Shown one piece after another: positions 34,167 to 44,899 of a stretch of 64,000 nucleotides of DNA. Origin of the DNA: Omphiscola glabra (lineage: Eukaryota; Mollusca; Gastropoda; Lymnaeidae). Under the pieces are notes generated by a model that searched no databases, was not told the origin of the DNA, and saw nothing but the letters and a program-made list of their open reading frames with translations. The position numbers and the translations under genes are program-made. The stretch covers positions 12,037,241 through 12,101,240 of the forward strand of contig OZ024807.1 of NCBI GenBank assembly GCA_964017045.1, written 5' to 3'. The stretch's first letter is position 1. Each line of letters begins with the position of its first letter.

Positions 34167-34249
34167 GACGTTCCACAGAGTGTTTGAGACTTCCACAGTC
34201 ACGACTACTAGCAAGCATGTTGCCGACGGAGGCTTTTAGCCAAAACGTC
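34167..34249 (+). ncRNA. hammerhead-ribozyme-like fold, copy 2 (degenerate)
   Basis: Stem III gacgt (34167-34171) pairs perfectly with acgtc (34245-34249), and the next base t gives an allowed GUU cleavage triplet. Stem I starts ccaca (34173-34177) against tgttg (34218-34222), four of five pairs. The core is ccgacgg instead of ctgacga, then an extra a, stem II ggc/gcc (34231-34233 with 34239-34241) and aaaac instead of gaaac. It has the same orientation as copy 1, 769 bp downstream. The core changes suggest inactivity. Confidence 0.45.
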
Positions 34250-34325
34250 ATGTGAATTGTCTTGTGTCGTTAGACTTTGGCGTAGCGCATCTTTCAATTC
34301 CGAGTAAAATTATGTTAGTCTTTTC

Positions 34326-34432
34326 AAGAAAATTTAGAACTATGATGTAAAATTTAGAACTATGATGTAAACTTTATAACTATGATGTAAAATTTAGAAC
34401 TATGATGTAAAATTTAGAAATCTGAGGTAAAA
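34326..34432. repeat. tandem repeat, 20 bp unit, about 5 copies
   Basis: The unit is aaatttagaactatgatgta. Copies to the right decay (aaatctgaggta, aactattctgta). Confidence 0.88.
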
Positions 34433-35478
34433 ATGTGGAACTATTCTGTAAACTTCAGAACTCTGCTTTGAAAAAAAAAGTAAAACTTATTTAGAATCTG
34501 GGAGCCATAAGGATCAACATGTTGATCATGGGCCTCAACATATAGAGAAGAAGAAGAGAACTTAGCTGTAAGTGTAAGGTTTAGAAGTTAGATTGACAAT
34601 TTATAAGATTTTCTTTAAAAATGTAGAATTAAGCTGTACATTTAAGTAGTCCAACTTTTTTTTTTCAAACTCGTATATGACAAATAATTATTTTTTTTTG
34701 TGCTCACAGCGTATTGGCGTGTTTGTTTGTGTTTTTAATTTTTATTTTTTAAATCATTTAACTGAACGCTCAAAGCAAAATACATCATCTTGTTTGTTTT
34801 TACCTTTGCTGACCAAAACATTTATCAAAATTCTTCAAGTGACCCTCTCGCCTGTATTAGTCAAAATCTCCTTAATTCATATTAATCCATATTAAAACAA
34901 AGTCGCCACCAATGCAAAGTTAGAACCGCTATTTCAATAACAATGACTCCATATAGAGTTGGAGACGGGAAAACAGGGTTTTCCCCCCCATTTTTTCCCC
35001 TCCTTTTATATTTACGGTGTTATTATTGTGTTATAGAAATTCTTTAGAGTAGTATGTGTTGTTGATTGGCCTGTAGACCGTTGAGTACAGTTTTACCCCA
35101 GGTAGGTGTTGGCGAGTTTAGGGGCATGTTGATTGACACATTACATGATAAATGATTTAGCACTTTGAATGGATCGGGCACAGACTGTGCGGCTCAGGGG
35201 GCACCTGGTGTATGTGTCTGTGCCTGTTGGGGGCCCCATAGGGTGATCTCGAATGGGAAAGCGGGAAGGGAGGGGGGGATGAATTGCGCGGCTAGAGCTA
35301 TGGGAGTTCAATTCTGGACTCCATACCGATATGGAGAGGTTTTCGTCGATAGGAGATGAAACCGAATGTAGAATTAATGTGAGTGTGGCATGATGTGCCC
35401 GAAAGTGCCACTAAACACGACTAGCATCGATGCCTTTGTGCGGGGATTATCGCGAGGAGCCGACACCCCTTACTTCGC
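34433..35478. other. no gene recognised
   Basis: A perfect 14 bp palindrome, atcaacatgttgat, lies near 34522. Otherwise this is AT-rich sequence with no supported feature. A 64-residue frame at 35165 has no motif. Confidence 0.45.
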
Positions 35479-35479
35479 A

Positions 35480-35622
35480 ACCTCACATTGGTAGGTTCAA
35501 GATAGTTGAAATGACTGAATCAGATATAGGTGCAACCTCACATTGGTAGATTCAAGATAGTTGAGATGACTGAATCAAATATAGGTGCAACCTCACATTG
35601 GTAGGTTCAAGATAGTTAACAC
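35480..35622. repeat. tandem repeat, 55 bp unit, 2.6 copies
   Basis: The unit is caacctcacattggtaggtt followed by caagatagttgaaatgactg and aatcagatataggtg. Copies are nearly identical. Confidence 0.92.
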
Positions 35623-36180
35623 ATATGAAAAAGACCTATGACCGAATTGGTGCTCTAACAAAGGTTGCTATGTGTACTATGATACGGTTTTATCATTTTG
35701 GGGATATACATAATATATGCATATGGAGTATCTGATATTCGTTCAAGTTTTGGTTCTTAACATATCCAGCTGCTGACACGGGATGAACGTACCTGACTCT
35801 CCACGCCAAAACGGTTGCCCACTCTCGACAACTCAGTGCTATTTAAAGAAGCCATCGATGACAATTGATCTACTTGCCGTTAGGCTTGTCACACAATTAG
35901 TTCAGTGTGGACGTGCTGGAGTGTGTCTCCCCCCATTGTCTTTGTCTTGACTGGCGAGTAAAATTGGGGTGGGGGGGGGGGGTAGAAAAAATATTTTCTA
36001 TTTTTATTATTATTTTTTTTTTAAATAATTATCCTATCGATTCATCTAGCTTATTTTCTCTCCAATAAGTTCTAACAAGAGAAAGAAGAGAATGAAAAAA
36101 AAAACTTTCCTCCTAATATGGTTACCACAATCTATTTCATCCATTAAAATAGTACACGTTTTCCATTCACAACATGTCAT
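35623..36180. other. no gene recognised
   Basis: A G run lies at about 35970-35982 and T tracts near 36010. Nothing is supported. Confidence 0.45.
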
Positions 36181-36258
36181 GAACCACCCCTGACCCCATC
36201 ACCCCAATCCTGACCCCATGACCCCAATCCTGACCCCCATGACCCCAATCCTGACCCC
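36181..36258. repeat. tandem repeat, 19 bp unit, 4 copies
   Basis: The unit is atgaccccaatcctgaccc. Confidence 0.9.
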
Positions 36259-36486
36259 ATGGCCCTGATTTTTAAGTATCGCTTTTTCATCTTTGGTTCG
36301 TTTACACAAAACTCGGTAATCGATCGGAAATCGAAAATAAAATCATAATCCCTTTCCCTCCGATACCTGGCGACAGTTTACAGGGGCGACAGTTATTGAT
36401 CAGGGGTTCTCGCGTTCTTAAGTCGGTGATATCTGTGGCATGCGTTGGACACAAGTACCGTTATTCCAAGTGTAATCGTTGATACA

Positions 36487-36668
36487 ACCTTATGGTGTTC
36501 TGGCTTTACAGCCTATGGTGTTCTGGCGATACAAACTTATGGTGATCTGGCTTCACAACCTTATGGTGGTATTGCGATACAACCTTATGGCGGTCTGGCT
36601 GTACAACCCCATGGGGGTCTGGTGATACAACCTTATGGTGGTCTGGCTTTAAACCTTATAGTGATCTG
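36487..36668. repeat. tandem array, 24 bp unit, about 7 copies
   Basis: The unit is acaaccttatggtggtctgg plus a four-base spacer. It gives a QPYGGLAI-type frame on the plus strand, explained by the 24 bp period. Confidence 0.88.
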
Positions 36669-37084
36669 ACAATGAAATAAAATCGTTCATCAAAATGGAT
36701 ATCTGTCTTTCCCCTTATCATTTACGACATCGTAACACCGACTATCTTTAATGATCACGTGACACTTGACATGTTATACCTCAGATGTTGGTGGTTTTAT
36801 TTTATCATTCAAGAGATGTCGGTAAAATGACATTTAAATGACTACATAAATGTGGTCCGCGTTAGAAATGATTGAGAACCCATGGGCTCAATGAAAATAT
36901 CTCGAGATCGTTACAGGCTACGTCACCATTGGAATAGTTGATTTTGCGGGAGGTGGGAAGTTCAATACGGGGACGACTTTTTTTAGTTTGGGAGAAATTT
37001 CATTGCAACGGTAACAGTAATGCTTGAACAATTTCGTTGCGATTCGTTTTGTTACCATTTTTTCCATACACGTTTACTTCGATG
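36669..37084. other. no gene recognised
   Basis: Unremarkable sequence with no frames or element ends worth calling. Confidence 0.45.
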
Positions 37085-37285
37085 GGGGTCATGTGCAGGG
37101 GTCGACGTGCGGGGGCTATGTGCAGGGTTCCTTTGTGGGGGGTCATGTGCAGGGGCCGACGTGCGGGGGCTATGTGCAGGGTTCCTTTGTGGGGGCTCAT
37201 GTGCAGGGGTCGACGTGCGGGGGCTATGTGCAGGTGTCATTTGCAAGGGTCATATGCGGGTTCATGTACAGGGGTCATCTGCTGG
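37085..37285. repeat. tandem array, 54 bp unit, about 3.5 copies
   Basis: The unit is gggggtcatgtgcaggggtc followed by gacgtgcgggggctatgtgc and agggttcctttgtg. It is strongly G-rich on the plus strand. Confidence 0.92.
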
Positions 37286-37861
37286 GGTCATTGGAGACGG
37301 GGAGGGGTATTCAGAGATTTGTAACTTGATAAACATCCTCACTTATGTTTTTATTTCGGAATATTGGATTTTATTAAGACCAAGTCGTGGAGCAAGTCAG
37401 ATGATATGGATCTTTTTTTACTCCGGATAACATGAATTATATCGGATGACGTCGAGTATGTTAAAACAGGCATAGAGTATCTAGGGAGCACAACACTTGA
37501 ATTCTGTCCTTGTCTTTGACTAACATATCATCAACTCGTATCTATTACATGGGCCCCCCCATCCCGCACAAATTGTGTGGTGCTTTGTCGGACCAGTTGT
37601 ATCGCCCCATTCTCCCCGGAGCAGCGTTACACTCTTAAATAAATGATAGCTCCTGTCTCGGGGACAACGGGGCCCGGGGGATTAAATGGGCTCTCCGCGC
37701 AGCCCAGGCCTTGCCCTGTGTCCATCGTGTGTGTCCGTGTGATGGCATCCGTTCTACCGGACATAAGGTCATGTTGATGATGATATCTCTAACCAGGGGC
37801 GTGATTATGACTATTTTGTTGTAGGGCTCGAGAGGTGGGTCGTGGATTATTATCATGGTGC
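37286..37861. other. no gene recognised
   Basis: A 77-residue minus-strand frame (37635-37868) shows no motif. Nothing else is supported. Confidence 0.45.
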
Positions 37862-38070
37862 TACCCATTGGAGGTAACTCTTCCCCACTAGTGGTAACTC
37901 CTCCCCATTGGAGTCAACTCTTCCCCATCGGGGGTTACGTTTCCACATTGAAGGCAACTCTTCACCACTGGAGGTAATTCTTCACCATTGGAGGTAACTC
38001 CTCCCCAATTGGAGTTAACCATTCCGCATCGGATGTAGCTCTACCCCATTGGAGATAACTTTTCCCCTTG
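37862..38070. repeat. tandem array, about 21 bp unit, about 10 copies
   Basis: The unit is accattggaggtaactcttc plus c, with many single-base variants. Confidence 0.9.
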
Positions 38071-38157
38071 TCTGAAAGGTTGTATCAAATATTCCCGGAA
38101 TGATATACATAGTTGGTAATGGGAAGAAAAACTAAACCGACTTCCTCAAAATTAGAT

Positions 38158-38503
38158 CAGGGTTTCCCAAGCTGGGGAGAATGGTGGGGGTAGGGGTCGA
38201 GAAGGCAATTCAGGGGATTGCGACGGAAAGTGGGATTCAAGAACATAGTAGGCATACGTTTTTACATTGTGATATAAATGTTGATATAGTGGTCATCCTC
38301 ACCAACATTTTCCTTTCTGTCATGAGTAATTTTGAAAGTCCTACAGTTCACTTTGTGATTCTGTAATATAAATTACAAGGCCATTTGTATACGCCCCGTT
38401 TCTTTTGCAAAAGGGGGGAGCGAGAGTTTGTAAAAACCATTTTAGGGGGCTCGAGACTAATTCGTATGGGGCATACAATTTAGAAAGGCTTGGGAAAACC
38501 CTG
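38158..38503. mobile_element. hAT-type MITE, 346 bp, target site unclear
   Basis: Ends are cagggtttcccaagc and the inverse gcttgggaaaaccctg, an almost perfect terminal repeat with one extra a. Subterminal regions share gtatacgcccc/gtatggggcatac words. An exact 8 bp duplication is not visible (aattagat on the left, gatcaaac on the right), so the flanks have changed or a recombination removed one side. Confidence 0.78.
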
Positions 38504-38529
38504 GATCAAACTCTCTATTGCCGAAAGTT

Positions 38530-38665
38530 TACTTGAAAATAAAATCGTTTATTCCTTTAGTCAGAAAAAAATCATTTTTCTTTAATCTAAAAAAACGTGT
38601 ATTCCTTTAGTTGGAAAAAACGTGTATTCCTTTTAGTCGGAAAATCGTATATTCCTTAAGTGGGG
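38530..38665. repeat. tandem repeat, about 30 bp unit, 4 copies
   Basis: The unit is built on gtattcctttagtcggaaaa with varying a and t tracts. Confidence 0.8.
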
Positions 38666-38713
38666 GAGGGGGGGGCAGACTATGACGGTGACTTTTGTTG
38701 ACCATCTCCGAGG

Positions 38714-38881
38714 CAGTGGCGTAGTGAGGGGGAGCAATGGGGGCATCAGGCCCCGGGCGCTACTCACAAAGGGGCGCCAAATGGTATATTTTACATATAA
38801 TATTGTATGGTTTTCGAATAGGGGGGGGGGCGCTAAAAAGGTATTGTGCCCCGGGCACGAGTTAAGCTCGCTACGCCACTG
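38714..38881 (+). mobile_element. hAT-type MITE, family A, copy 2
   Basis: Ends are cagtggcgtagtgagg and ctcgctacgccactg, with a perfect 8 bp duplication ctccgagg (38706-38713 and 38882-38889). It is nearly identical through its length to the copy at 10987-11173, which implies recent spread of this subfamily. It is 19 bp shorter because it lacks that copy's internal duplication. Confidence 0.93.
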
Positions 38882-38889
38882 CTCCGAGG

Positions 38890-39227
38890 ATGAAACTATT
38901 TCTTATAAGTGAAGCTGTTTGTGTTAATGGCTGTGCTAGACTTGCGGCTGCCTTGTCTAGTCAGGAACGAGTTTTTTGTTGTTTTTTTTTTGTGTATTTA
39001 TTTGTTTCGATTAGATACAATGTTGGCATTCAGAACTAGCATTGATCCCACAGGACAACGTCCGGTTTAGACTGTTGGGATACAAGATCCATGGAATAGG
39101 TTATGACAAGCTGCGCTGAAAACATGACACGCATGTGTCCATTCAATTTATGATGAGATCAGCTCATGTTATGTTCAAAAATATATTCATAAACTTTGAG
39201 TGTATTAAGTAAAACACCCCAATTTTT
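38890..39227. other. no gene recognised
   Basis: A T tract lies near 38985. Nothing else is supported. Confidence 0.45.
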
Positions 39228-39470
39228 CTCACACTTTTAGTGTATCTTTGAGCCAGGCACCCGCATTTCTCATCCTTTGTGCGAATCTTTGAGCCAGGCA
39301 CCCGCATTTATCACACTTTGAGTGTATCTTTGAGCGAGGCACTCCCGTTTCTGACACTTTGAGTGTATCTTTGAGCCAGGCACTCGCATTTCTCACACTA
39401 TGAGTGTATCTTTGAGCCAGGCTTCCCCATTTCTCACACTTTACGTGTGATCTTTGAGCCAGGCACCCTT
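39228..39470. repeat. tandem array, about 42 bp unit, about 6 copies
   Basis: The unit is ctcacactttgagtgtatct followed by ttgagccaggcacccgcatt, with indels. Confidence 0.92.
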
Positions 39471-39663
39471 CATTACTTGCACGCCGTGAAGTTCACTCTT
39501 GCACAGTTTTCGGGATGAGGAAGGGGTCGCTTTGTGTGGACCATACCTGACGTTCCAGCACTCCAACCCCCCAAACCTGTGTTGTTCTACCTGGTAACGA
39601 AAGTAGGGACAATCCTTTGTTTATTTGTCATGAGGACATTGGCTGCTGCAGGTATGAAAGCGA

Positions 39664-39865
39664 AAGAATAATAGAGAGAAAATAACAGAGAGAGAATTAT
39701 AGAGAGAGAATTATAGAGAGAGAATAATAGAGAGAGAATAATAGAGAGAGAATAATAGAGAGAAAATAATAGAGAGAGAATAACAGAAAAAGAATAATAG
39801 AGAGAAAATAATAGAGAGAGAAGAAAAGGTAAAATAAGAGAGAAAATAAGAGAAAGAGGTAAAGT
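39664..39865. repeat. purine-rich microsatellite (agagagaataat)
   Basis: Units of 12 to 16 bp of agagagaataatagag run for 200 bp. The complementary strand gives YYSLSIILSLLF frames, which are rejected. Confidence 0.9.
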
Positions 39866-40310
39866 TAGCACCCCCTGGGTTACTCAACGACCTGCACAAC
39901 CCCACTCCCCTAATCCTTGCAATGAGAAGACCCGAATCCCAGAGGATATTCAGAAACCAAGGATGTAACATAATTGTGTTGTAACACAGTTGGGTTTTGT
40001 GTAACATTATGTGGCAGGGGCGTATCGCACAGTGATTTCAACATATTTTAAGTAAGGGCGGGCCATGGAGACGGAATATTTTTTAGTACATTTTTCTGTT
40101 CACTTTGTGCCTCGCCCCCCCCCCCCCCCAACCCCAACCCATGGGGAGATGGAGTTCACGTGCGCTTAACTGGCAGCAGTGAAACCTATCGAACATCGGA
40201 GCGACGTGAGCATGCTATCATAGCATGGAATGAGCGCTATATAAGTACTCCAATTAAATCCACCCCAAACCACAGTGCCGTCATTGTATTTTTAGATGAC
40301 ACATAAAGAA
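39866..40310. other. no gene; possible retroelement tail fragment at 40215-40245
   Basis: A C run lies at about 40117-40129. The short segment gaatgagcgctatataagta at 40229-40248 resembles the tail of invertebrate SINEs or LINEs (gcgctatataaata). Nothing longer supports it. Confidence 0.4.
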
Positions 40311-40312
40311 CG

Positions 40313-40553
40313 TCACTGACAATAAGACCAATTTTGTCTCCGACATTAAGACCAAACGCGTCACGGGCATTAAGACAAAATGTGTCGGTGACATTAAGAC
40401 CAATTGTTCCGCTGACAGTGAGACAAAGTGTGTCACTTGACATTAAGACAAATTGTGTCGCTGACATTGAGACGAACTCGTGCCACTGACAATAGGACTG
40501 AGTACGTCCCTGACACTAAGACAGAGTGTGTCGCTGACAGTGAGACCAAAGCG
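40313..40553. repeat. tandem array, 24 bp unit, about 10 copies
   Basis: The unit is tgacattaagacaaattgtg plus tcgc, with strong variation between copies. Open frames on both strands reflect the period. Confidence 0.9.
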
Positions 40554-41476
40554 TGGCTTCTGATTGCAACAATCCCGCAGATGTCAAATGTCCCATCGAT
40601 TGTTCATTGACTGTGCCTGCCACACACGTTGTCCAATCGTCTGACGTCATCGCCCCCCCCCCCCCATTCATTCAACCAATGGCGGCTAAAATTACAATAA
40701 TTTGCCATCACAAATATTTAACTCGGGCGCGGTTCAGTCTCCTCTTTCTTGATTTATGTCAATTCTTAAATTCACGGGCGTCTCCAGGATTTGAAATTCA
40801 TTTACATTCACCAGAAGCGGTGACGACTTTTTAAAAAATATCCTCTTTTGCCGGATTCCGAAAAGCCGGCCATCTTTCTAGAGGCTGACCGTGATGGGAA
40901 AAATGTTAGTATGTGTGTGGGGGGAGGGGAGTTTGCCTACTCTCAAACTGAATACTACTCGGATCATCAGAGGTAAATATAACTATGGGTAGTTAAAACC
41001 TGATACTCACAATTCTAACTCCCCCCCCCCCCCCCCGACACAAGAAAGAAATAAAAATAGATGAGTTTGAAATAAAAAATTAAGTTAAAGACAGATGGCA
41101 TCCAACTGTGCCGTTGCTGTGAGTACCACATAAAATATGAGGGGAAAAAAGAAGAAGAAAAACAAAAGGGGGGGTGGGAGTTAGTAGATTTGTTTTCTGC
41201 AGATCATTTTTTTTTTCAATTACCTTCGTGGAATTACGGAAATAAAAGAACGGACGATATTTAAAGAAAGGACGGAGATAGGCATCAGCCCCCCCCCCCC
41301 CCTCCCAACCACCACCCGCCTCCCCATACCCCATCCCCATCCTTTTTCAGCGCCTGTAAAAATGTAATTTAAAAAAATGATGTCTGTTCTTAATGATCGC
41401 ATATGACGTACGTGAAACCAGGGCGTTACCGTTACAGGGTAGAATTGAAGATGTCGCCGCGACACAAGCGTCGTCT
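40554..41476. other. no gene; several long C and G runs
   Basis: C runs lie at 40651-40663, 41020-41036 and 41288-41302. A Gly/Pro-rich minus-strand frame is a product of these runs. Confidence 0.45.
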
Positions 41477-41532
41477 TAATGGCCATCCGTTAATGGCCAT
41501 CCCTTAATGGCCATCCAGTAATGGCCATCCGT
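41477..41532. repeat. tandem repeat, 14 bp unit, 4 copies
   Basis: The unit is taatggccatccgt. It contains tggcca. Confidence 0.9.
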
Positions 41533-41705
41533 TTCGATGCTAGACCAAGTGATTTTTGTTTATGTTTGTTTAATATTTGAGTGGTATTTATAGAATAATG
41601 TGGGGGTTAAAAAGTCAACCCCTTTTTTAATTTAAAAAAAAACAACAGGATTTGAAATTAATAAAAACCAGGCTTCTACAATCAGTTAATGAAATGATTC
41701 TAAGG

Positions 41706-42228
41706 CAGGGGTCGCCTTAGACCAGGGGTGGGCAAACTTTTTGTTCGGAGGGCCACATTGATAACTGTAAGGCTATTTGGGGGGGGGGGGGTGCGCATGT
41801 ATATTATGTCCAATTTTTACATGTCGATAAACATTTCTCTATATTAAAATCAGTAAATTCGCATTTTAGCATAACATGGCAAGAGTAAAAGACTGTTAAT
41901 CAAAAAATATAAAATTAGAAAGAAATTTTATCACAAATGTTTAAACAATCATAACAGTACATGAAATTCTTTAAAATTCAACAAAATAACTTTAAAACAA
42001 AGTAATTTTCAAACAATCTAAATGCCTCCGAGGGCCGCATGATATGAGTTGCCGGGCCGCATGCGGCCCGCGGGCCGTGGTTTGCCCACACCTGCCTTAG
42101 ACCATGGGAAAACACATAGACTCTACAGTTATGAAGTAATGACGAAAATAATTTTGTGGTTAAGGGGTCCCCACAACATGGGGAACTTTATTAAAGGGTC
42201 GCGGCATTAGGAAGGTTGAGAACCACTG
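41706..42228 (-). mobile_element. SPIN-like hAT element, split by a nested hAT element
   Basis: The right end is ggttgagaaccactg, the inverse of the SPIN 5' end, preceded by gtcgcggcattaggaa and, further left, ttatgaagtaatgacgaaaa. A perfect 8 bp duplication ttctaagg flanks it (41698-41705 and 42229-42236). The left end is caggggtcgcc, an internal SPIN segment (inverse of ggcgacccctg), not the usual cagcggttctcaacc. So the copy ends about 50 bp short yet still has a target-site duplication. Without the insert it is only 143 bp. Confidence 0.85.
41723..42094. mobile_element. hAT-type element nested in the SPIN-like copy
   Basis: Ends are caggggtgggcaaact and the inverse tttgcccacacctg, with a perfect 8 bp duplication ccttagac (41715-41722 and 42095-42102). 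Subterminal gggccgcatgcggcccg is palindromic. A G run lies at about 41779-41790. The centre is AT-rich without coding frames. It is younger than its host element. Confidence 0.92.
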
Positions 42229-42332
42229 TTCTAAGGAGCCTATCGGGGTCTATTTGTTTTAAACTCGATAGAATATCCCCAACAATAGCGCAAGGCAATT
42301 TTACGTTATATGAAAAATTTCAATCAATTTCC

Positions 42333-42535
42333 CGTACTCATATATACTCTGATATACCGTACTCATACATACTCGGATATACCGTACTCACACATACTCG
42401 GATAAACCGTACTCACACATACTCGGATATACCGTACTCATGTATCCTCGGAAATACCGTAATCATGTATACTCGCGTATAACGTGCCCGTGTATACTCA
42501 GATATACCGTACTGACAAATATACACACTGTACTC
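42333..42535. repeat. tandem array, about 25 bp unit, about 8 copies
   Basis: The unit is gtactcatacatactcggat followed by atacc, with substitutions and one shortened copy. Confidence 0.9.
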
Positions 42536-42847
42536 ATTTATAGACTCGGAAATAGGTCTGTGTGCTGCTCGACTGTTGTCCACGCACTTCACCTGACACC
42601 CATGGCATGCGCCAATGTCTGCCACTTTCTAGGGACGCCACTGTAGTGGTGAGAGTGTAAAAAGTGAAAAAGTAAAAAACAAAAAACTTTTAAAACAAAA
42701 AAACTTTTCGAAAAAAAAAAAAGAAAAAAAAATGCCACTTATTTTTAAGTGGCTCGGGGAGGTGCCCTCCTTCTGACTACGCTTCTGGTGTGTTTAAGGC
42801 CATGGCTGGATGCGTGAATTTACCACCGTCTGTAGGCGGTCATTGGC
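42536..42847. other. no gene; A-rich tracts
   Basis: A tracts lie at about 42680-42732. Nothing is supported. Confidence 0.45.
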
Positions 42848-42972
42848 CCCTGGATTGCATGCCCTCGGATTGTATGCTCCTGGATTGCTTGCCCCTGGAT
42901 TGCATCCCCTGGATTGTATGCCCCTGGATTGCATGCCCTCGGATTGTATGCCCTCGGATTGTATGCCCTTCG
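42848..42972. repeat. tandem array, about 15 bp unit, about 8 copies
   Basis: The unit is tgcccctggattgca, with ccctcggattgtat variants. Confidence 0.9.
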
Positions 42973-43227
42973 ACTGTATATTTATTTAATTTGTTTCAGG
43001 AATCACCACACCTGTGTTGCTTAATCGTTTGAAGAAAAAAAGTGTTTTGTTTTTTAAATAAATTATTTTGACATATAGTTAAAGTAAAATTGCATTTATA
43101 ATTAGCGAAACTTTGAATAGTCCGAGGCGGCTGGCAGGTGCGGGTGGACGCCGGGGAGGGCATTAAAGAGCGTAAGCTCGACGGCCCGCTGACGCCATTT
43201 CCTAATGAGATAATATTCCATTTAGTA

Positions 43228-43396
43228 CAGTGGTTCTCAACCTTCCTAATGCCGCGACCCTGTAATACAGTTTCGCATGTTGTTGTGACCCCCCCCCAAC
43301 CAAAAATTTTTTTTCGTTGCTACTTCATAACTGTAGAGTATGTTTGTTTTCCGATGGCCTTAGGCGACCCTATGGAAGGGTCGTTGAGAACCGCTG
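43228..43396 (+). mobile_element. SPIN-like nonautonomous hAT element
   Basis: It starts cagtggttctcaacc and ends ttgagaaccgctg, with flanks atttagta (43220-43227) and atctagta (43397-43404), an 8 bp duplication with one mismatch. Its interior aligns with the copy at 1174 (ttcctaatgccgcgaccc, ttcgttgctacttcataac, ttaggcgaccc). It carries a short deletion just before the right end. Confidence 0.9.
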
Positions 43397-43404
43397 ATCT
43401 AGTA

Positions 43405-44305
43405 CAACCTTTTTACTTAAATAATAAGGCTGCTCTTCCCCGAAGAAGACCATTTTTAAATGCCTTGTTTGTTGCGGGTTGTAAAAAGGGGGGGGGGGGG
43501 GTAAATGTTAAAACCGCCTATTGCAGTTGATTTACAACATCTGCACTCATGACGTCATGGAATATTGCATGTTTACGTAAATTTAACGTATTTATTCTAA
43601 ACATTTGAAATCTAAGTGCATTTTTAACCGGTACTTTGAAAATTGGACTTGGGGAAAAAAACGGCTTGGGGCGCTCCCTCTCTCTTAGTACCATACCCCC
43701 GGAGTCGACGTTCAGCCACGTACCACGACGTGTTGGCGATGTTGATTCTGTAAAAATATGGTTAGTGAGTAAAGTTCTATGGATATCTACGTAATGTTCT
43801 AGGAGAAAGTTTTGAAACGCTCTTAGCATATTTGTTCGTTACGGTGCTCCGTTTAATAAAAAAAAAAAGATCTCGCTGTGGGATTGGTTGGTACTCACAC
43901 CCACATTAAAGAGAGATCGAGCAGACGGCATGCAGACTCTTGTCCTAAACATGCTTTCACCCCCTCCCCCCCCCCCCCCGCATGTCTGTTTAAGGTTTGG
44001 GGGGGGGGGATGGGCTAAGTGATGAGAAAAAGTAAAAGGCAAGTAAATAAAAAGGGGGGGGGGGAGAGAAATGGGAAGAAGAAGAAAATTGGACAAAATT
44101 AGAAACGGCTCAATATGAGGGTGGAGAAAAGGCGATAAACGAAAAGTTGTAATACGTTTTAGTGTACGCTGGAAATAAAGGTGTGGGGGGGGGGCGAAGA
44201 AGAAAAAAATAACCTGTTCTGGAAGGCATTCAACGAGAATGAGTAAGGAGAAAGTGGTGTGGCAGGGAATCGGTGGTTTCGTTAGAGTAGATGACGGCTT
44301 TGCTT
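43405..44305. other. no gene; G and C tracts
   Basis: G runs lie at 43490-43501, 43999 and 44055, a C run at 43967-43979. A 103-residue minus-strand frame (43518-43829) has no recognisable domain and no repeat explanation. I leave it uncalled but note it. Confidence 0.45.
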
Positions 44306-44527
44306 GTACATGGTGGAGATTTCTTTTCTCATTACCGCGGGACGTACGTACCGTTACAGTAGGTTACGTGGGGGATATTTCTTCCTCATTACCGTGGGAT
44401 GTACGTACCGCTACAATAGGTTAAGTGGTGGAGATTTCTTGTCTCATTACTGTGGACGTACGTACCGCTACGATAGGTTACGTGGTGGATATTTCTTCTT
44501 CATTACTGTGGACGTACGTACGTGCGT
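44306..44527. repeat. tandem array, 57 bp unit, about 4 copies
   Basis: The unit is ggtggagatttcttctcatt followed by actgtggacgtacgtaccgc and tacgataggttacgt. It contains the palindrome acgtacgt. The 57 bp period keeps frames open. Confidence 0.93.
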
Positions 44528-44899
44528 ATAAGTCAGAAGTGCGAGGAATGATATTCTTTGTGGGATTTTTTCTTCTCCCGATGATTTGGTCTGTGTGTCT
44601 ATTTAAACAAAGAAGAGCATCACGTGATAGTTTGGTAGGCCGGTAAAACGTTTTTGGTTTAAAGTTCAACTATCCAAATGCTTAAAATAGATCAATCGTG
44701 ATATTTGTTGTTGTTTTTCTTCTGTTTGTTTTGTTTTTTGTGTTTTTCTTTTAGAATCTGTGCGAAATAATATTACACTAAAAATGTCTTCAAATTTAAA
44801 TTGATTCCCGCTTTAGTCGAAACGGGGGGGGGCAAAAAAGGGGGGGGGGACCGCGTTGAATCGCAAAAATAAAGAAGGTGAATATAATTAATCATTTGT
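44528..44899. other. no gene recognised
   Basis: AT-rich sequence with G runs near 44825 and 44841. Nothing is supported. Confidence 0.45.

Noticed and set aside
43518..43829. 103-residue minus-strand frame
   Set aside because: It is not repeat-derived, but it lacks any motif, Kozak context or splice signals I can support.
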